DNA from: JBGSMF01 sp964651475
GTDB lineage: Bacteria > Chloroflexota > Anaerolineae > Fen-1058
Direction of reading: 5' to 3'
Assembly (NCBI GenBank): GCA_964651475.1
Contig: CAZYXV010000002.1
Span: 146,274 to 210,273, forward strand
Length of the DNA: 64,000 bases
Part shown: positions 9,816-19,243 of the stretch, piece after piece
How the letters are laid out: every line of letters begins with the position of its first letter
How positions within the stretch are numbered: position 1 is the stretch's first letter
Notes under the pieces: model-generated
The model's input: the letters and a program-made list of their open reading frames with translations, nothing else
The model's database searches: none
What the model was told of the DNA's origin: nothing
Position numbers and translations under genes: made by a program

Positions 9816-9989
9816 ATGATACCTAAAGTAGGGCCTCTTGAACTGGGGATTGTCTTGCTGATTGTCTTGCTCTTGTTCGGGCCAGGGCGCCTGGGCAACC
9901 TGGGCAAAGACCTGGGCAAGAGCATTCGCGAGTTCCGCGAAGGACTAAAGGGCGAAGACGAAAAGAAACCGGATCAACCTGAAAAGTAA
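9816..9989 (+). CDS. tatA: Sec-independent protein translocase TatA/E
   Basis: A 57-residue protein. It has one N-terminal membrane helix (LELGIVLLIVLLLFGPGRL), the conserved FGP hinge with the G-x-x-L-G-x-L-G-K pattern of the amphipathic helix (GRLGNLGKDLGKSIREFREGLKG), and an acidic/lysine tail. This is the classic TatA layout. TatA forms the variable-size pore that moves folded twin-arginine substrates across the membrane. AAGGAG at 9804-9809 supports the ATG at 9816; a GTG directly in front (9813) is possible. No tatB or tatC is nearby. Confidence 0.9.
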   Translation: MIPKVGPLELGIVLLIVLLLFGPGRLGNLGKDLGKSIREFREGLKGEDEKKPDQPEK

Positions 9990-10008
9990 TGGTCGCGCCT
10001 TTCGCGCA

Positions 10009-10764
10009 TCACGGCAACTGGTAACGCGCCACTTCGCTGCCGCCCGCGTCCGAAAGCGTCGCCACGTCGCCTGGCTCGGCCCACACTGGCGCGATGCGCT
10101 TCCAATACAAATCGCTCACCGAATCTGGCCCGGAGCCAGTATGCACCGTAACCGTCCCGCCCGGCCATAGCGTGAGGTCGGGGAAGGTGTACACGTCGCC
10201 GTTGGCGTCTGCAAGCTTCCAATCCCGCAAGTTGACCTGCCGCCCCAAATTGGCAATGACCACCGCTTCGCGCGTCGGGTCGCCGCGCGCAATGATCTGC
10301 CGGATTTCCACCGAGACGGCGCCGGCATGCGGCACCAGTTCGGGCGAGGGCGGCGTGGGGGTGGTCGAGGGCGTCGGCGTCAAGACGGGCTGCCCGCTGG
10401 CCGGAATCACCACTTGCTGTCCCACGTGCAAAACGGCGTCCACACTTAGATTGTTTGCCGCCATCAAATCTTGGAGCGGCACGTTAAAGCGGCGCGAGAT
10501 GGCGCTGAGTGTGTCACCCCGCTGCACGACATAGGTCATCAACGGCGCGGGAGTGAAGGTCGGCGGTGGGAGAGTTGGCAGCGGCACAACAGACGATGCC
10601 GCCGGCGACGATTTGGGTGTGACGCTCGCCTTCACCGCTACTTTATCAGAGGAGTCAACGCGCGGCGGGTGCGTCCGTTCCCAATACATCAGCATCGCCA
10701 GCGCCGTGACAGCCGAAATAACAATGTTCAGGATAATGAACACGACCCAATGTTTAAGCTTCAT
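10009..10764 (-). CDS. Membrane-anchored LysM and lamin-tail-domain protein
   Basis: A 251-residue protein with an N-terminal membrane helix (about residues 6-28) that would leave the rest outside the cell. A Ser/Pro/Thr-rich linker is followed by one LysM domain (YVVQRGDTLSAISRRFNVP..., about 78-121) for peptidoglycan binding, a second Pro/Thr linker, and a C-terminal Ig-like fold of the lamin-tail (LTD) type. The LTD signature reads VVIANLGRQVNLRDWKLAD and WPGGTVTVHTG. It lies 9 bases downstream of the L,D-transpeptidase gene, so both probably act at the wall. The exact role is unknown. Confidence 0.75.
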   Translation of the reverse strand: MKLKHWVVFIILNIVISAVTALAMLMYWERTHPPRVDSSDKVAVKASVTPKSSPAASSVVPLPTLPPPTFTPAPLMTYVVQRGDTLSAISRRFNVPLQDLMAANNLSVDAVLHVGQQVVIPASGQPVLTPTPSTTPTPPSPELVPHAGAVSVEIRQIIARGDPTREAVVIANLGRQVNLRDWKLADANGDVYTFPDLTLWPGGTVTVHTGSGPDSVSDLYWKRIAPVWAEPGDVATLSDAGGSEVARYQLP

Positions 10765-10773
10765 GGCAGAGCC

Positions 10774-11898
10774 TCATTCATGCACCCACACCCACACGCC
10801 CGGGTTATCGTCTTTGCTGAGCGCCACGTTCACCCCTTCTGGCAAAACAGGAGTGGCCCACTCGAATAACCACCTGGCCGGGACGGGAGGGACATTCACG
10901 CAGCCGTGGCTGTGCGGGTAACCAAAACGATCGTGCCAGTACGCCGCGTGAATCGCAAAATCGTCCTGGAAATACACGGCCCACGGCACGCTTTCCAGGT
11001 AATAATAATCTGCCTTTCCTTCTGCTCCATACATGGTGCCATAGCGCACCTTGCTCCACACGCGAAACAATCCGGTCACAGTGGGCCAGGCCGGCAGTCC
11101 TGACGAAACGAGGGTGGCGTAAACCACCCGCTCGCCCTCGTAGGCCATCAACGTCTGCTCAAACAAGTTGATTTCGATCCACTTGTCGCCGGGGGGAATC
11201 TCGGGCGGGCGCGCGCTGGCGCGTATCAAACCTACCTGCTTTTGCCCGATCCATTGATTGTCGCCGACGCGATACCACACCTGCTCGCCTGCCTGCTGCT
11301 CTTCGTAGACGTGGACGAGTTGATAGCGCGACACGGAAGGGGCATTCTCATCCGGCGGCGCTCCAGCCGAGGCGGACAGCTTGCCGCCGAACAATATCCA
11401 GGCGGCCGGCAATTCGGGATTGATCGCTCCTTCAAACGCCGAAGGGCGCACAAATGTGACGACAGATGCAGGGACATACAAACCATTTTCAATCCGGTAG
11501 TATTTCTGACCATCAACGACCGTCGCGCCGGTGACGCGCACCCAGACGTAGCCAGACGCCAGCGAAGTGGTCACCACACCCGCGGCAATCGCCTCCGTGC
11601 CGGAGTAGAGAGACACCGGACCGGTGAACACGTAAGCGTACGTGAACGGCAAAATGCCGGCGACGGGGTCGGCAACAGGATCAGGAACTCTCAGGGGCGC
11701 AGGCGCGGGCAACGGCTTGGGCTTGACCGCCAAGCGCGTCGGGCGAACGTAGTGGCACGAACCATCTGGCTGCGGTTCGCACGCACAAGCCGTGTGCGCC
11801 GTTCCAACGAGGAGCAACACTATCCATACTGCCATCGCGCCTAAAAGCGCCGCAACCAGACCACGCCCCCATCGGGAGAAATTGACCGAGCCGGACAT
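10774..11898 (-). CDS. L,D-transpeptidase (YkuD domain) with N-terminal anchor
   Basis: A 374-residue protein. An N-terminal membrane helix or signal is followed by a Pro-rich linker, a region that may be SH3-like, and a C-terminal YkuD domain that starts near KWIEINLFEQTLMAYEG. The catalytic motif is HSHGCVNV, with the Cys nucleophile and His, near residue 340. Such enzymes make 3-3 cross-links in peptidoglycan or attach proteins to it. I chose the ATG at 11896-11898 (MSGSVNFSRWG); this leaves 19 bases after the upstream CapA-like gene, with GAGAGG in the gap. A longer form overlapping that gene is less likely. It forms an envelope operon with its neighbours. Confidence 0.85.
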   Translation of the reverse strand: MSGSVNFSRWGRGLVAALLGAMAVWIVLLLVGTAHTACACEPQPDGSCHYVRPTRLAVKPKPLPAPAPLRVPDPVADPVAGILPFTYAYVFTGPVSLYSGTEAIAAGVVTTSLASGYVWVRVTGATVVDGQKYYRIENGLYVPASVVTFVRPSAFEGAINPELPAAWILFGGKLSASAGAPPDENAPSVSRYQLVHVYEEQQAGEQVWYRVGDNQWIGQKQVGLIRASARPPEIPPGDKWIEINLFEQTLMAYEGERVVYATLVSSGLPAWPTVTGLFRVWSKVRYGTMYGAEGKADYYYLESVPWAVYFQDDFAIHAAYWHDRFGYPHSHGCVNVPPVPARWLFEWATPVLPEGVNVALSKDDNPGVWVWVHE

Positions 11899-11917
11899 TG
11901 CGTTATTGCGCACCCTC

Positions 11918-13612
11918 TCACCATCCGCTGGCAGCAAAAACCGTCTGCAAAAAAGCCCGCCGCTCCTCAAGCGTCATGGGCCTGGGCTGCGAATAATCTT
12001 CAATCTGGGCAGTCAGCAACTCGACGCTGAGCAGGCGATTCTCGTAAACCAGGTAACGATCCACAAAGGTCTTGCGCGTGTTGGGATCAACCTGATCGCC
12101 AAAGAACAGGTTGCCCACGCCGTAATGAATCACGCCGCCGTTGTATAGCTCAAATCCTTGCGGGTGATGCCCCTGGCTTCCGCTGGCAATCACCGCTCCC
12201 CAATCCACCAGCTCGCGAAAATCAACCACTTGCTGAAACGTGGGCGTGTAATGATAAAACTCCCAATATTGCAGCGTGGCAATGGGCAGCGCGCCGGCCG
12301 CGCGCAATTTTCCTAGCTCGGCTTGCAGCACGGCGTCGTTGCACGGCGCAGAGCCGGGGCGATTGTCGTTCATGCCGTTCACCCAATCAATGGGCGGCCC
12401 GACGGGGTTGCAGCCCACGAAGCCCAGCAGGTTGCCATTGTGCGTCAGCGTCACCGCGCGCTGCGACTCGGTGATCGTCCGCCCGCCGCCATAGTAAGGC
12501 AGCCCCAGTTGGTTATACACTCCTAGTGTGTAAGACAGCGGTTCCCAGCCATAATCGTTCAGATGGTTGCCGGTCAGCTCGACGATGCTGGTGTGAACGT
12601 CGGTGATGATTTGCACGTATTTGGGCGCGCTGCAAAACTCCATCCCAAACACCTGGGGCGGCGGGCAATCCGGCCAGAACGATACCTCGTTGCTAATGTG
12701 TACCACGTCGGCGCTGGTCAGCCAGTCGCGGATTTTTTCGGCCGGATACAGCACGCCGTTGCGCTCCATCTTGACCGCCGTGGTGCGCGTGAGCGCCGTC
12801 ACGCCCGTCATCGCCAACAGCGTCATCCTGGATTCGTCCCGATTGAGCAGCGCCGCCGGCTGCGCCGCGCGCCATTTTTCGCGCGCCTGGGCGTCGCCGT
12901 TCAACCCAACGGCCAACGCCAGCGGGTATGCCGCCAGGTCCAGATTGCGATGCAGCGGCGTGCGCCCGTCAACCGAGAGTACTTTGAAGCGAGGCGTGAG
13001 CTGCTCGAATGGCACAATGCCCCACGCCGGGCGAGCATTCCACAACGTATCGGCCAGCGCCGCCGCGTCAACCACCTCGACGGCGCCCTGCACCGGCTCG
13101 CCCCACACGGCCCAAAACGCCCGGAACGTTTCCTCGCTCATGCGCAGCGAGCCGCCGAACGTCGCGCTGGGCGCGCCCTGCCACGCCCCCTGAATCTCCG
13201 CGAAAGGCACATCGTCCACCAGCGTGGGAAACGGCGCGACGAGCGCGTAAACCCACGTTGCCACCATGTCTTGCGGCGCGACCTGCCCCACCTGCGTCAT
13301 GATCAACTGCAGGTCAGCCTCCTGATCCAGGTTGACCAACGCGAATTGGTCCGGGCGCGATTGGACGGTTTGCTGCGCCGCCGCGCCCACAGCACCCGGC
13401 ACCCCCAGCGCAACGGACACGCGCAGCGGGGCCGGCGTGGGCGTGGGAATTGGGGTTGAAGTTGGCGTCAAGGTTGGCGTCTGGCTTGGCGCTGGTGTGA
13501 GCGTCGGCGCGCTTGTTGGGGATGAATCGCCGTGCCCGGCGATAACGTCGCTTGAACATGCGGTTAATATCAGAGCAAGGAACACTAGAATTGCAAAATG
13601 GCAACGAGTCAT
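11918..13612 (-). CDS. CapA-family (PGA_cap) lipoprotein
   Basis: A 564-residue protein with a lipoprotein signal (ALILTACSS, Cys near residue 19), then a long Thr/Pro linker. Residues 65-260 have a mixed fold that looks like a periplasmic-binding-type domain. The C-terminal half resembles the CapA/poly-gamma-glutamate metallophosphoesterase-like family: VVHISNEVSFWPDCPP, ELTGNHLNDYG, LPIATLQYWEFYHYTP and GSQGHHPQGFELYNG. The family's conserved N, H, D, E and HxPH-like positions can be traced. The substrate is unknown, and involvement in making a true poly-glutamate capsule is not supported by the neighbours. Confidence 0.75.
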   Translation of the reverse strand: MTRCHFAILVFLALILTACSSDVIAGHGDSSPTSAPTLTPAPSQTPTLTPTSTPIPTPTPAPLRVSVALGVPGAVGAAAQQTVQSRPDQFALVNLDQEADLQLIMTQVGQVAPQDMVATWVYALVAPFPTLVDDVPFAEIQGAWQGAPSATFGGSLRMSEETFRAFWAVWGEPVQGAVEVVDAAALADTLWNARPAWGIVPFEQLTPRFKVLSVDGRTPLHRNLDLAAYPLALAVGLNGDAQAREKWRAAQPAALLNRDESRMTLLAMTGVTALTRTTAVKMERNGVLYPAEKIRDWLTSADVVHISNEVSFWPDCPPPQVFGMEFCSAPKYVQIITDVHTSIVELTGNHLNDYGWEPLSYTLGVYNQLGLPYYGGGRTITESQRAVTLTHNGNLLGFVGCNPVGPPIDWVNGMNDNRPGSAPCNDAVLQAELGKLRAAGALPIATLQYWEFYHYTPTFQQVVDFRELVDWGAVIASGSQGHHPQGFELYNGGVIHYGVGNLFFGDQVDPNTRKTFVDRYLVYENRLLSVELLTAQIEDYSQPRPMTLEERRAFLQTVFAASGW

Positions 13613-13657
13613 GGATAACCTTTTTACATCTCAAGATACGATCAAAATAATTACGCT

Positions 13658-13666
13658 ATTATATCA
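13658..13666 (-). promoter_or_regulatory. Extended -10 promoter for the CapA-like operon
   Basis: On the minus strand TGA precedes a perfect TATAAT (13658-13663), about 46 bases upstream of the CapA-like start and just after the stop of the PBP gene. No good -35 is seen, so the extended -10 carries the call. Confidence 0.45.
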
Positions 13667-13685
13667 CGACTGGTTCTACACCCTC

Positions 13686-16295
13686 TCACTGCATCACAAA
13701 TACCCTCGCCCGCGCCTCAGTCGTTTCGCCGCTCTGGGCATGAGCGATGATGCGCAGCGTGTATTCGCCGTTTGGCAAGCCGCTCACGTCCCACACCGCC
13801 AGCATGTTATTTTCTACCTGCGAAAAATGCGGGCCGCTGATCCAGCCCGCTTCGCGGCCCTCGTACATCACCTCGTAATAATCCAGCGCCCCACTCACTG
13901 TGCCAATCACTTGGATCAACCCGGCCACTGTGCTGCCTTCAGCGGGTTGGCTGACGCTCACCAGGACCGGGCCGGCAGGCGCGACCGTGCCGCACTCGTT
14001 TTGCGCCACCAGTTTCACGCCGTGCGCTTCTGCCCAGGCCTGGCCGGGCGCCGAAGCCGCCCACGCTTTTACAAACTCGTCATCTGGATAGACAAACACC
14101 ACTTGCTCGCCCCAGGCGCCGCACGGCGGCCAGTGCGGGTCTTGTTCTTGGGGAAGCGGCAACTGCGCTTCGGCAAAGATTTCTTTGAGCCGCCCGGCGG
14201 GCGGGCAGTATTGGCTGGGTTCCGTGCCCGTATCGGCGCAGATTTCTTTTTCCACCACGCCAGCGGGGCGCTCCAAGTCTTTGACTGGCTGACCCTCCAA
14301 CGCGCGCTCGAAAAAGGCATGCCAGATGGGCGCTGCGCCAGTGAGGCCGGTGGTGCCTTGCATTGGCGAGTTATCGGCATTGCCCACCCACACGCCCACC
14401 ACCATATCCGGCGTGTAACCCATCGTCCAGTTGTCGCGATAATCGTCGGTGGTGCCCGTTTTGGCGGCGGCCGGCCGGCTGAGCTTGAGCGGACTGTTTT
14501 GGCCAAAAGCCGGCGTGCGCGCGGCGTTATCTGAAAGGATGCTCGTAATCAGGTAAGCGTGCTGGGGCAAAAAGATTGGCTCACCTTGGGGCGGCTGATA
14601 GTCGTACACTGCTTCGCTGCCGCGCATCACGCGCTTGATGGCGGCAGGCGGGATGCGCCGCCCCCCGTTGGCAAACGCCTGATACAGGCCAGCCATCTCG
14701 ATGAGGGGCACTTCGCCGCCGCCCAGCGTCAACGCCAGGCCGTAATAAGGCTGCGTGAGCGTGGTGATGCCAGCCTGCCGCGCCCGCTCCAGGAACGTTG
14801 GCAGTGTCACGAACTCGAGCGCCTTGACGGCCGGCACATTATACGAGTTGGCCAACGCCGTGCGCACCGTCACCGGCCCGTGAAAGCGCCGATCATAATT
14901 CTTGGGATCGTACTCCTGGCCGTATTGATTGACAAACTTGACCGGCACGTCCCAGACGAGCGTGGAGGGCGTCCAGCCTTTTTCAAACGCGGCGATGTAC
15001 GTCAACGGCTTGATCGAGGACCCGGGCTGGCGCGGCGCGGTGGTCATGTTCACCTGCCCCTGGATATCGGCGTTGTAAAAATCCACGCTGCCCACCATGG
15101 CCAAAATTTCGCCGCTATGCGCGTCTAACGCGAGCAGCGCCGCGTTGGTGACGTGCTTGTCTTTGATAGTGGGATCGTTGATCTGCTCGCGCGCCACCTC
15201 TTCGGCGATCTTTTGCAGACGCATGTCGAGCGTGGTGTAAATCTTGAGGCTGGTGTGATAGACCTCCGTGCCGTACTGCTCCTCGATCAATCCGCGCACG
15301 TACACCACAAAATGCGGCGCGGGGATCACTGTAAACGTTTCGGGCAGCTTGAACTCGTACGCCGCGATCTCTGCCGCGGCCGCGTCTGCCTGCGCCTGGG
15401 TGACGTCGCCCTGCTCGACCATCAATGCCAGCACGCTGCGATGGCGGCGCAGCGCCGCCTCTTTGCCCCCGCCGAATACGTCATAATTCGCAGGCGACTG
15501 CGGCAATCCAGATAAAAAGCTCGCCTCGGCCAGCGTCAGGTCTGCGGCGTCTTTGGCAAAGTAGGTCTGCGCGGCGGCCTGGATGCCATACGCCAGGTTG
15601 CCGTAATTCGCGCTGTTCAGATAAAACGCCAGAATGTCATCCTTGCTGTAGCGGCGCGATATTTCCGAAGCCAGCACGATTTCTCTGATCTTGCGCTTGA
15701 GAGTGCGCTGGGTGCGCTCCTCTTCCGAAAGCACCAGGTTGCGCGCTACCTGCTGCGTGATGGTGCTGCCGCCCGAAACAAATTCGCGCTCGGTGAACGC
15801 GTAATAAAATACGCGCACCAATCCCAGCGGATCAAAGCCGGGATGCTTGTAAAAATAAGCGTCTTCGGTATCAATGGTGGCAAGAATCACGTAACGCGAG
15901 ATGCGGTCCAGCGGCACTTCTTGCCGCCGCCCGCCGTGGGGATCAATTAATTCGTACAGCAAAGCGCCGTTGCGATCGTATATCTGGCTGGAGACAAACA
16001 GCCCCTTGACCCGATCTGAGAGCTGGTCTGGAGGGGGCAACTGGCCGGCCACGTAAATATAGCCCGTGATGCCCGCCGCCAGCGCCGCAAACAACACCAC
16101 TACCGCCAGCAAGGTAAGGACGATAAAACCCTGCATCAGTCTCGCGCCAACCGTCACGCGAGGCGCCGGCGGGCGCGGGCGAGGGGGGCGCGATGAGGGC
16201 GGCGCTTTCACCGCCCCGCCCCACTCGCCTGCCGGGGCCGGCAGTTGAGAACGATCGTCGCGTGGATCGGGTAATTTTGTCGGCAGGTTACTCAT
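13686..16295 (-). CDS. Class A penicillin-binding protein (transglycosylase/transpeptidase)
   Basis: An 869-residue bifunctional peptidoglycan synthase. A Pro/Arg-rich cytoplasmic tail precedes a membrane helix near residues 50-78. The GT51 glycosyltransferase domain shows EDAYFYKHPGFDP and GGSTITQQVARNLVL. The transpeptidase domain has the Ser active site in PGSSIKPLTY, the SYN motif in LANSYNVPAVK and KTGTTDDYRDNW. After the enzyme domains comes an extra C-terminal module (about residues 775-869) of Ig-like or bacterial-Big type (VSVSQPAEGSTVAGLIQVIG), which resembles the C-terminal modules of PBP1C proteins. It has its own promoter just upstream. Confidence 0.93.
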   Translation of the reverse strand: MSNLPTKLPDPRDDRSQLPAPAGEWGGAVKAPPSSRPPRPRPPAPRVTVGARLMQGFIVLTLLAVVVLFAALAAGITGYIYVAGQLPPPDQLSDRVKGLFVSSQIYDRNGALLYELIDPHGGRRQEVPLDRISRYVILATIDTEDAYFYKHPGFDPLGLVRVFYYAFTEREFVSGGSTITQQVARNLVLSEEERTQRTLKRKIREIVLASEISRRYSKDDILAFYLNSANYGNLAYGIQAAAQTYFAKDAADLTLAEASFLSGLPQSPANYDVFGGGKEAALRRHRSVLALMVEQGDVTQAQADAAAAEIAAYEFKLPETFTVIPAPHFVVYVRGLIEEQYGTEVYHTSLKIYTTLDMRLQKIAEEVAREQINDPTIKDKHVTNAALLALDAHSGEILAMVGSVDFYNADIQGQVNMTTAPRQPGSSIKPLTYIAAFEKGWTPSTLVWDVPVKFVNQYGQEYDPKNYDRRFHGPVTVRTALANSYNVPAVKALEFVTLPTFLERARQAGITTLTQPYYGLALTLGGGEVPLIEMAGLYQAFANGGRRIPPAAIKRVMRGSEAVYDYQPPQGEPIFLPQHAYLITSILSDNAARTPAFGQNSPLKLSRPAAAKTGTTDDYRDNWTMGYTPDMVVGVWVGNADNSPMQGTTGLTGAAPIWHAFFERALEGQPVKDLERPAGVVEKEICADTGTEPSQYCPPAGRLKEIFAEAQLPLPQEQDPHWPPCGAWGEQVVFVYPDDEFVKAWAASAPGQAWAEAHGVKLVAQNECGTVAPAGPVLVSVSQPAEGSTVAGLIQVIGTVSGALDYYEVMYEGREAGWISGPHFSQVENNMLAVWDVSGLPNGEYTLRIIAHAQSGETTEARARVFVMQ

Positions 16296-16361
16296 TATGC
16301 TTTACACTCTGTGCAACAAGCGCCAGACCATCCCAGCCAATTTCATAATGCAACGCTGGTG

Positions 16362-16389
16362 ATTATAACACGGCAATAAGCCAAGTCAA
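16362..16389 (-). promoter_or_regulatory. Promoter of the PBP gene
   Basis: On the minus strand TTGACT (16384-16389), a 16-base spacer and a perfect TATAAT (16362-16367) preceded by TGT (extended -10). It lies between the nucleotidyltransferase stop and the PBP start, giving a leader of about 60 bases. Confidence 0.65.
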
Positions 16390-16422
16390 CCCTACGCCTC
16401 AATATTCCAGGCCGCCTCTGGC

Positions 16423-17268
16423 TTATACGGCCGGCAAGGACGTAGTCGGGTCAAAGCCTTCCTGGCGCAGCAGGTCGTCAAGATTATCCAGCAATGCATT
16501 TACCCGCTGCATCACTCTGCCGTCCACCGCGCACGCCGCCTGAAGAACAGCTTTGACCTGGTCCGCCATCTCAGCGGGCAGTTGCGAACAATGCGCTTGC
16601 GTCCACTCTATCAGGCGCTTCTCCCCCGGATGTAACACCCGGTTGAGCGCAAAAATCACATCAAAGTAACTTGCGAGCAGCGCTGCCACGCGATGGTTCA
16701 GACTTACCCGGTCCCCACGTTGGCTGGCCTTTTCAATCTGATGCGCGTAACTTGGAATGACGCGGCGCAGAACCGCGTGGTTTTTCTCGATGATGGCGCG
16801 CCGGAGCGCTTCCGGGTACGGCTGCTCGCTCTGCCGCTGCAAGTTGTAGAACCAACCCTGCCGGTCGAAAAGCAGCCGCGAGTGACGAATCGTGTACCAG
16901 AAGCAGGTGGTATAGCCCAAGCTCGCCTGGTGCTGCCGCCACACGCGGTCCAACTGGCTCTCAATCCAGGCAGGCTCCCAGTATATAACGTCCACTTCAA
17001 TGCCCGTTGCAGCATCGTACCATTCGTCGCCCGGATCCCAGAACTGCACATTGAGATCGGCGCGGGCCGCCCCCATCTCCGCCACCAATGTCCGGCGCGC
17101 ATCGAGTGGAACGGCGGCAGACGTGTAAACGTACAGGTCAATGTCCGACAACACGTCGCCAACAGCTTGAGAGCCACCCCAGGCTACAGCCTCAACCGTT
17201 CGAAATTCTTGGAAGCGGCGCGCCAGGTCATGCGCCAGTTTCTCACGGCGCGAATTGATTTCGGTCAT
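16423..17268 (-). CDS. Nucleotidyltransferase-fold protein (DUF4037-like)
   Basis: A 281-residue soluble protein. The N-terminus has the Pol-beta-type nucleotidyltransferase signature, WGGSQAVGDVLSDIDLYVY near residue 35 (GS...SDxD), and a third acidic residue is likely in EVDVIYWEP. The C-terminal half is helical and resembles the substrate-binding helices of DUF4037/aminoglycoside-adenylyltransferase-like proteins. It could transfer a nucleotide to a small molecule or act as an antitoxin-type NTase. No partner gene is adjacent. GAGATGAGACA upstream of the ATG may serve as the ribosome-binding site. Confidence 0.65.
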   Translation of the reverse strand: MTEINSRREKLAHDLARRFQEFRTVEAVAWGGSQAVGDVLSDIDLYVYTSAAVPLDARRTLVAEMGAARADLNVQFWDPGDEWYDAATGIEVDVIYWEPAWIESQLDRVWRQHQASLGYTTCFWYTIRHSRLLFDRQGWFYNLQRQSEQPYPEALRRAIIEKNHAVLRRVIPSYAHQIEKASQRGDRVSLNHRVAALLASYFDVIFALNRVLHPGEKRLIEWTQAHCSQLPAEMADQVKAVLQAACAVDGRVMQRVNALLDNLDDLLRQEGFDPTTSLPAV

Positions 17269-17479
17269 TGTCTCATCTCCAAAGCAATGCGGCGGGAAAA
17301 ATCGTCACTGGGTTCATATTGACATTCGACGGGTTGCACGAGGCAAGTTGATAGCATACCCGATAGTAGTATCGTTGATTTTCATGTTTGCGTCAAGCGG
17401 CCGGAACGGCGCGTCAAAGTGATTCGAGGTTGCGCTCCTGCGCTGCTCGAAACCCGCCATTTTTGTGTATCGTTACGCT

Positions 17480-17507
17480 TTGTGTATCGGCCAGAGTATG
17501 TTAAAAT
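17480..17507 (+). promoter_or_regulatory. Promoter of the cNMP-binding protein gene
   Basis: TTGTGT (17480-17485), a 16-base spacer and TAAAAT (17502-17507) with TGT in front (17499-17501). It lies 39 bases upstream of the ATG at 17547. Confidence 0.45.
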
Positions 17508-17546
17508 AGAAACTGGGTAACAAGGACAAATTTTAACGAGGACACC

Positions 17547-19235
17547 ATGTCTGAGTCTAAAGATCTTCTCAACCGCCTGGCTGCCTTGTCGTTATTTGCC
17601 GGCTTGAGTGAAGAAGAACTTGGAACCATCGCCGGCCTGGTGGGGCAATCTCAATTTTCCCCAGACGCGATCGTTTTTCGGCAAGGCGACGAAAGCGACA
17701 AGTTCTACCTCGTCGAAAGCGGCAAGGTATTAATCATCGTGCGCGACGAGGCCGGCGCCGAGGCCGAGTTGACTCGCTTTGGGCCGGGCGACTTTTTCGG
17801 CGAAGCGGGGCTGCTCAAGAGCGAGCCGCGCAACGCCACCGCCAAGACCCTCGTCACCACCACCCTGCACTTTTTTACTGAAGCCAATTTCAGGCTCTTG
17901 TTGCAGCGCTTTCCCAAAATTGAAAAACAAATCGCCCAGCGCGCCGCTATGCGAGAAAGGGGCCGGCAGCTTCGCTTCCCCTGGCAAATGGAAGACGAAG
18001 TCACTATCTTTGCCGCCCGGCGGCATTGGGCGGCCCTGATCCGGGTGGTTCCCCAGGTCTTGCTCGTCACGCTGGCGTGCGCCGGGCTGACCTTTATTGC
18101 CTTCCATTTCCTGGCCAACGCCGGCGCCCTCAAGTGGATCATCAGCGTCCTGGCGGTAATCGTCTTGGGATTGACCATCGTCTGGCACATTGTAGACTGG
18201 AACAATGACTATTTGATCGTCACCGACCGGCGCGTCGTGCACATCGAGCGCGTCATGTTCTTTAGCGAAACGCGCGGCGAATTGCCGATGGACGCCATTC
18301 AAGACGTCATCCTGGTGCGCGCCAGCCCGATAGCCACGTGGCTGGACTATGCCAACATTCGCATTCAGACGGCCGGCGGAGGCGGGCATATCAGCTTTAC
18401 GTATCTCCATCGCCCCGAAGCTGCGCAGCAGCAGATCCTCCAACAGCGGACGCGGTTGACGGGCGAAGCGCGCGAAGAAAGGCGCGCCGCTATTCGCTAC
18501 GAAATTGAAAAGGCCATCCGGCGGCCTGGCGAGCCGCCGCCAACCCCACCGCCGGCCCCGAAAATCTTGGCCCCGCCGGTACCCACCTCTAAACCGCCCC
18601 GCACATTCTTGCAGCGCCTGGGAGAAGTGGCGCAACTGCGCCTCGAACGCGAAGGGCAAATCATCTGGCGCAAGCACTGGCTGGTTTTGCTCTCGCAGAT
18701 ATCCAGGCCGGCGCTGGTCGCCATCGCCGGGATTCTCTTGTTTTCGTGGATCCGCAATTTGACTCTGGCGCCCTGCGTCCGGCCGGCGCTCGTCATCGTC
18801 ATCGTAGGCGGAATCTTGTGGGTTATTTGGGAATGGATGGATTGGGGGAACGATTTGTATATCCTCACCCCCACCAACATTATTGATATCGAGAGCCTGC
18901 CCTTCAAGCTCAAAGAGAGCCGGCGCGAAGGCGGCCTGGATCGCATCCAGGATATCGAGATCGTGCTACCTTCGTTCTGGTCCAACCTGCTCAACATTGG
19001 CAACATTCGCATCAAAACCGCCGCCGCCGGGGGCGATTTTACGTTTGACAGAGTGTACGACCCGCGCGGCGTGCAGCGCGACGTGTTCCGCCAACTGGCC
19101 CGCTATCGCCGCCAGCAAGATCTGCAACAACGCCAGCGCCAATTTGAAGACATGTCCCAGTGGTTCTCGGTGTATAGTGAGGTGACGAGGCCGCCCGCGC
19201 CTCAAGCCAAAGAAGGAAATGACATCGGTGGTTGA
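17547..19235 (+). CDS. Cyclic-nucleotide-binding protein with two membrane/bPH repeats
   Basis: A 562-residue protein. Residues 1-130 are a cNMP-binding domain (VFRQGDESDKFYLVESGKVLI, FGPGDFFGEAGLLKSEPRNATA) with the phosphate-binding cassette in the usual place. There follow two tandem units, each made of two membrane helices and a bacterial PH-like domain. Unit 1 has WHIVDWNNDYLIVTDRRVVHIERVMFF then PMDAIQDVILVRAS; unit 2 has WEWMDWGNDLYILTPTNIIDIESLP then GLDRIQDIEIVLPS. The units are clearly a duplication, joined by a Pro-rich linker and a KHW segment that recurs as RRHW in unit 1. There is no helix-turn-helix, so this is not a CRP regulator; it may be a membrane sensor. The gene lies 8 bases upstream of def. 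Confidence 0.8.
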   Translation: MSESKDLLNRLAALSLFAGLSEEELGTIAGLVGQSQFSPDAIVFRQGDESDKFYLVESGKVLIIVRDEAGAEAELTRFGPGDFFGEAGLLKSEPRNATAKTLVTTTLHFFTEANFRLLLQRFPKIEKQIAQRAAMRERGRQLRFPWQMEDEVTIFAARRHWAALIRVVPQVLLVTLACAGLTFIAFHFLANAGALKWIISVLAVIVLGLTIVWHIVDWNNDYLIVTDRRVVHIERVMFFSETRGELPMDAIQDVILVRASPIATWLDYANIRIQTAGGGGHISFTYLHRPEAAQQQILQQRTRLTGEAREERRAAIRYEIEKAIRRPGEPPPTPPPAPKILAPPVPTSKPPRTFLQRLGEVAQLRLEREGQIIWRKHWLVLLSQISRPALVAIAGILLFSWIRNLTLAPCVRPALVIVIVGGILWVIWEWMDWGNDLYILTPTNIIDIESLPFKLKESRREGGLDRIQDIEIVLPSFWSNLLNIGNIRIKTAAAGGDFTFDRVYDPRGVQRDVFRQLARYRRQQDLQQRQRQFEDMSQWFSVYSEVTRPPAPQAKEGNDIGG

Positions 19236-19243
19236 GGGAAACA

